Shown: one piece after another, positions 49,480 to 52,387 of the stretch | How positions within the stretch are numbered: position 1 is the stretch's first letter | Layout of the letters: every line of letters starts with the position of its first letter | Assembly: GCA_031277855.1 (NCBI GenBank) | Contig: JAITLO010000037.1 | Location: 1-52,387 of the forward strand | Length of the DNA: 52,387 nucleotides | Direction: 5' to 3' | From: Acidovorax sp. | GTDB lineage: Bacteria; Pseudomonadota; Gammaproteobacteria; Burkholderiales; Burkholderiaceae_C | Notes under the pieces: generated by a model | Told to the model about the DNA's origin: nothing | What the model saw: the letters and a program-made list of their open reading frames with translations, nothing else | Databases searched by the model: none | Translations under genes and position numbers: made by a program

Positions 49480-49968
49480 TCAGGAGGCTCCAATCGCTTG
49501 CACCCGTGCTTGCAGGGCCTGGTTGTCCAGCGCGGTAAAAGGCAGTTGCACCAGTTGCAGCATGCGGTAGGCAATGGCCTGGCGCGTCAGCGCAAAGCGC
49601 TGTGCTTGTTCGCCCTCGGGGGCTGCCGATGGATCGGGGTAGCTCCAGTGGGCGCGCACGGGTGCACCGGGCCATAGCGGGCAAGGCTGTGCGGCTGCGC
49701 TGTCGCACACCGTGATCACCACCCGCATCTCCGACGCACCGGGCTGGGCAAACAAGTCCATGTGCTTGCTGGCCAGGCCTGCTGTCTCCACGCCTGCGGC
49801 AGCCAGGGCCTGCAATGCCTGGGGGTGAATGCGGCCGCTGGGCGCAGCGCCGGCGCTGTGGGCCTGGGCGTCTATGCCCAGCCGTTTAGCCCAGTGGTTG
49901 AACATGGCTTCGGCCAGCACGCTGCGCGCGGCGTTGTGGGTGCACAGCACCAAAATATAGGTGGTCAT
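49480..49968 (-). CDS. arsC: Arsenate reductase, low-molecular-weight phosphatase type
   Basis: This 162-residue protein has the phosphatase-type P-loop VLCTHNAARSVLAEAM (CX5R), and VITVCDSAAAQPCPLWPG supplies a second and third cysteine for the disulfide relay of thioredoxin-coupled ArsC. WSYPDPSAAPEG holds the general-acid aspartate. It converts As(V) to As(III) for export by Acr3. It starts 2 bp after arsR. Confidence 0.94.
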   Translation of the reverse strand: MTTYILVLCTHNAARSVLAEAMFNHWAKRLGIDAQAHSAGAAPSGRIHPQALQALAAAGVETAGLASKHMDLFAQPGASEMRVVITVCDSAAAQPCPLWPGAPVRAHWSYPDPSAAPEGEQAQRFALTRQAIAYRMLQLVQLPFTALDNQALQARVQAIGAS

Positions 49969-49970
49969 GG

Positions 49971-50312
49971 TCAGCAGCCGTCAGAGTTTGGGGAGGGGCA
50001 GCATGCCGCTTCGCTTTGACCGCAATCGGTGCCGGCGCAGCAGTTTTCGGTCAGATAGCCCAGCACGCTGTTCATTTGTGCAAAGTCAGCCCGGTAGATG
50101 AGGTTGCGGCTGATGCGCTCCTGCGTCACCAGGCCTGCATTCACCAGCTCTTTGAGGTGAAAAGACAGCGCTGTGGATGCCACGCCCAATTGCTCTGCCA
50201 GCACCGAGGGGGTCAGCCCTTCGGTCCCGGCAACAACGAGTGCACGAAAGACGCGCAGCCTGACCTGGTGGGCCAGCGCCGCCAGCGATTTGATGATCTG
50301 TTCTTCATTCAT
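49971..50312 (-). CDS. arsR: ArsR-family As(III)-responsive repressor with Cys-rich tail
   Basis: This 113-residue winged-helix repressor has SVLAEQLGVASTALSFHLKELVNAGLV as its DNA-binding helices. It lacks the ELCVCDL site of plasmid-type ArsR. Instead cysteines cluster in the tail: C91, C92, C97, C104, C105 and C113. This resembles the C-terminal As(III) site of Acidithiobacillus-type ArsR (adjacent Cys pair plus one more). It is the first gene of the operon; a dyad sits directly before its start codon. Confidence 0.93.
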   Translation of the reverse strand: MNEEQIIKSLAALAHQVRLRVFRALVVAGTEGLTPSVLAEQLGVASTALSFHLKELVNAGLVTQERISRNLIYRADFAQMNSVLGYLTENCCAGTDCGQSEAACCPSPNSDGC

Positions 50313-50313
50313 T

Positions 50314-50339
50314 ATTCAATGATAGTTGAATTATTGAAT
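50314..50339 (-). promoter_or_regulatory. Candidate ArsR operator
   Basis: ATTCAA (50314-50319) and TTGAAT (50326-50331) form an inverted repeat, with a further TTGAAT at 50334-50339. It is AT-rich and starts 2 bp upstream of the arsR start codon, so bound repressor would cover the promoter or initiation region. Confidence 0.6.
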
Positions 50340-50394
50340 CAATGCAGAAAAACACGCCGTGCATAGTGGCTGAAGCTGCGCAAGACAGCAGGAT

Positions 50395-50937
50395 TCAGCG
50401 TGATGAAACGGGAGGCAGCAGCCGGCTGAACAGGCGCCGTTCGCTGTCGGGGTCCAGGCATTCGCGGCAGCGCAGGCCCGGGGCATGGCCGTGTGGCTGG
50501 GCCGTATCGGTTGTTGCCATGGCGCTGCCGGTGTTGCTGCCGCTGTCGCAGGCCGTGGTTTGCCAGGCCTGTAGGCATTCCCAGAGCGCGGCGTACTGGT
50601 GCTGTGGCAGGCCATACAAAACCCGTAGCATGCCGCCGGCTTGCACATAGGCCATCAGCTGGGTGCGGCAGTGCTGCTCCTGCGCTTTGTCCTGGGCGGA
50701 GGCTGAGGTGGGTGTGGGCAACCAGTACACGCTGTGCAGGCCGGGTGGCAGCGGCAGCTTAGGGTGGGCATCAGCGTCAGCATGGGGGGCTGTCCAGCAG
50801 GCCAGTGGGTAAGGCAATGGGCAGGGCAGGCCGGGGTATTGCGCGGCCCAGGCCACTTCCATGGCTTGCGCCAAATGCTGTGGGGCACTGCTGGCGGTGC
50901 CTGCCAGCAGCAGCGGGAGGGGGGCGGTGGCAGTCAT
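50395..50937 (-). CDS. Unknown protein between ars and ftsB
   Basis: This 180-residue protein starts MTATAPLPLLLAGTASSAPQ. Segments such as YVQAGGMLRVLYGLPQHQYAALWECLQAW and the ending CRECLDPDSERRLFSRLLPP look conserved, with paired cysteines in CREC. There is no membrane segment; the N-terminal hydrophobic run is too short for a sure signal peptide. It lies 35 bp beyond the ftsB terminator in the same direction. I do not recognise the family. Confidence 0.65.
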   Translation of the reverse strand: MTATAPLPLLLAGTASSAPQHLAQAMEVAWAAQYPGLPCPLPYPLACWTAPHADADAHPKLPLPPGLHSVYWLPTPTSASAQDKAQEQHCRTQLMAYVQAGGMLRVLYGLPQHQYAALWECLQAWQTTACDSGSNTGSAMATTDTAQPHGHAPGLRCRECLDPDSERRLFSRLLPPVSSR

Positions 50938-50971
50938 GGGGCGTGCGGGAAAAGCCTGGCGGCTTGGCGCA

Positions 50972-51000
50972 TAAAAAAACCACGGCGAGTGGGCCGTGGT
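50972..51000 (-). terminator. Intrinsic terminator of ftsB
   Basis: ACCACGG (50979-50985) and CCGTGGT (50994-51000) pair around an 8-bp loop. Seven A residues (50973-50979) give the U-tract on the minus strand, 24 bp beyond the ftsB stop. Confidence 0.8.
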
Positions 51001-51024
51001 CGTGGGTGCTGCGAGCGACGAGGC

Positions 51025-51303
51025 TCAGGGCCGGGTGACCTGGACATAGATCTCGCCCGGCTTGACCATGCCCAGCTCGCTGCGGGCTTTTTCTTCCACC
51101 ATGTCCTTGCCCTCGCGCAGGTCTGCCACTTCCGAGGCCAGGCGGCTGTTTTCCGCGCGGGCCACCTCGTTGGCGGACTTGATCTGGGCAATCTGCATGC
51201 GCATCTCCTGCACCAGGTCCATGCTGTAGCTGCCCAGCCAGAGCTGGGCGTGCACGATGGCCAAAATGGCCAGCAACACCAGCGTGACAATGCGATGAAC
51301 CAT
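51025..51303 (-). CDS. ftsB: Cell division protein FtsB
   Basis: This 92-residue bitopic membrane protein has a short cytoplasmic start MVHRIV, one helix (about 5-22), then a periplasmic coiled coil (IAQIKSANEVARAENSRLASEVADLR) and the ending ARSELGMVKPGEIYVQV that marks FtsB. It bridges FtsL and FtsQ at the septum. It follows eno on the same strand, an arrangement widespread in proteobacteria. Confidence 0.95.
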   Translation of the reverse strand: MVHRIVTLVLLAILAIVHAQLWLGSYSMDLVQEMRMQIAQIKSANEVARAENSRLASEVADLREGKDMVEEKARSELGMVKPGEIYVQVTRP

Positions 51304-51343
51304 GGTGCGAAAAGGCGCTTAGCGGAGGTGGCAGGTCTGCAGA

Positions 51344-52387
<1,044 letters not shown>

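Overview
The window reads as chromosomal DNA of a high-GC betaproteobacterium of the order Burkholderiales, most likely family Comamonadaceae (Comamonas/Delftia-like). The reasons are the strong G/C third-position bias, several Bug-family (TctC) solute-binding proteins, a Bordetella-like heme uptake operon, and intergenic palindromic repeats of a type familiar from Comamonadaceae genomes. The species call is inference.

Layout. 0.3-3.3 kb: iron and peroxide handling, with bacterioferritin (minus strand) divergent from ahpC-ahpF behind a candidate OxyR site. 3.6-6.9 kb: a muconate-cycloisomerase-type enzyme plus a Bug-family binding protein, divergent from a LysR regulator. 7.0-14.0 kb: a heme acquisition operon comprising a TonB-dependent receptor, a His/Cys-rich protein of unknown function, a HemS-like cytoplasmic heme protein, and an HmuTUV ABC importer. 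A Fur box sits exactly inside the spacer of the operon promoter. 14.2-19.8 kb: a small unknown protein, a KefC-type antiporter, a LysR/SDR divergent pair and a LysR/DUF2798 divergent pair. 19.8-25.6 kb: the PEP synthase regulator ppsR, divergent ppsA, and a two-subunit sodium/solute symporter with an EF-hand-like loop. 25.9-35.6 kb: housekeeping and metabolic genes (FKBP, HxlR regulator, CaiB-type CoA transferase, xerD, a second Bug protein, a degenerate EAL-HDOD protein, a DUF455 ferritin-like protein, gamma-carbonic-anhydrase-like protein, hslO, an MFS exporter).

35.9-39.1 kb is a compositionally distinct, visibly AT-richer island in which all genes point the same way: a stand-alone proteasome/HslV-like Ntn-hydrolase candidate, a GNAT acetyltransferase, a zinc-ribbon membrane protein and an unknown protein. 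It is bordered by two long hairpins with asymmetric bulges. This is the most novel-looking stretch of the window.

39.2-47.6 kb: a serine hydrolase; a MerR-controlled NmrA-like/DJ-1-like operon with a near-perfect 22-bp operator; an AraC regulator next to an Asp/Glu racemase and DUF2625 gene; a LysR/EamA pair; and a DUF2750 gene. 47.7-50.3 kb: a tightly overlapping arsenic operon arsR-arsC-acr3-arsH. 50.4-52.4 kb: an unknown gene, ftsB, and a 5'-truncated enolase gene running off the right edge.

There is no CRISPR array, rRNA gene, complete tRNA gene or insertion sequence that I can support. All family assignments come from reading the sequence; no database search was run.
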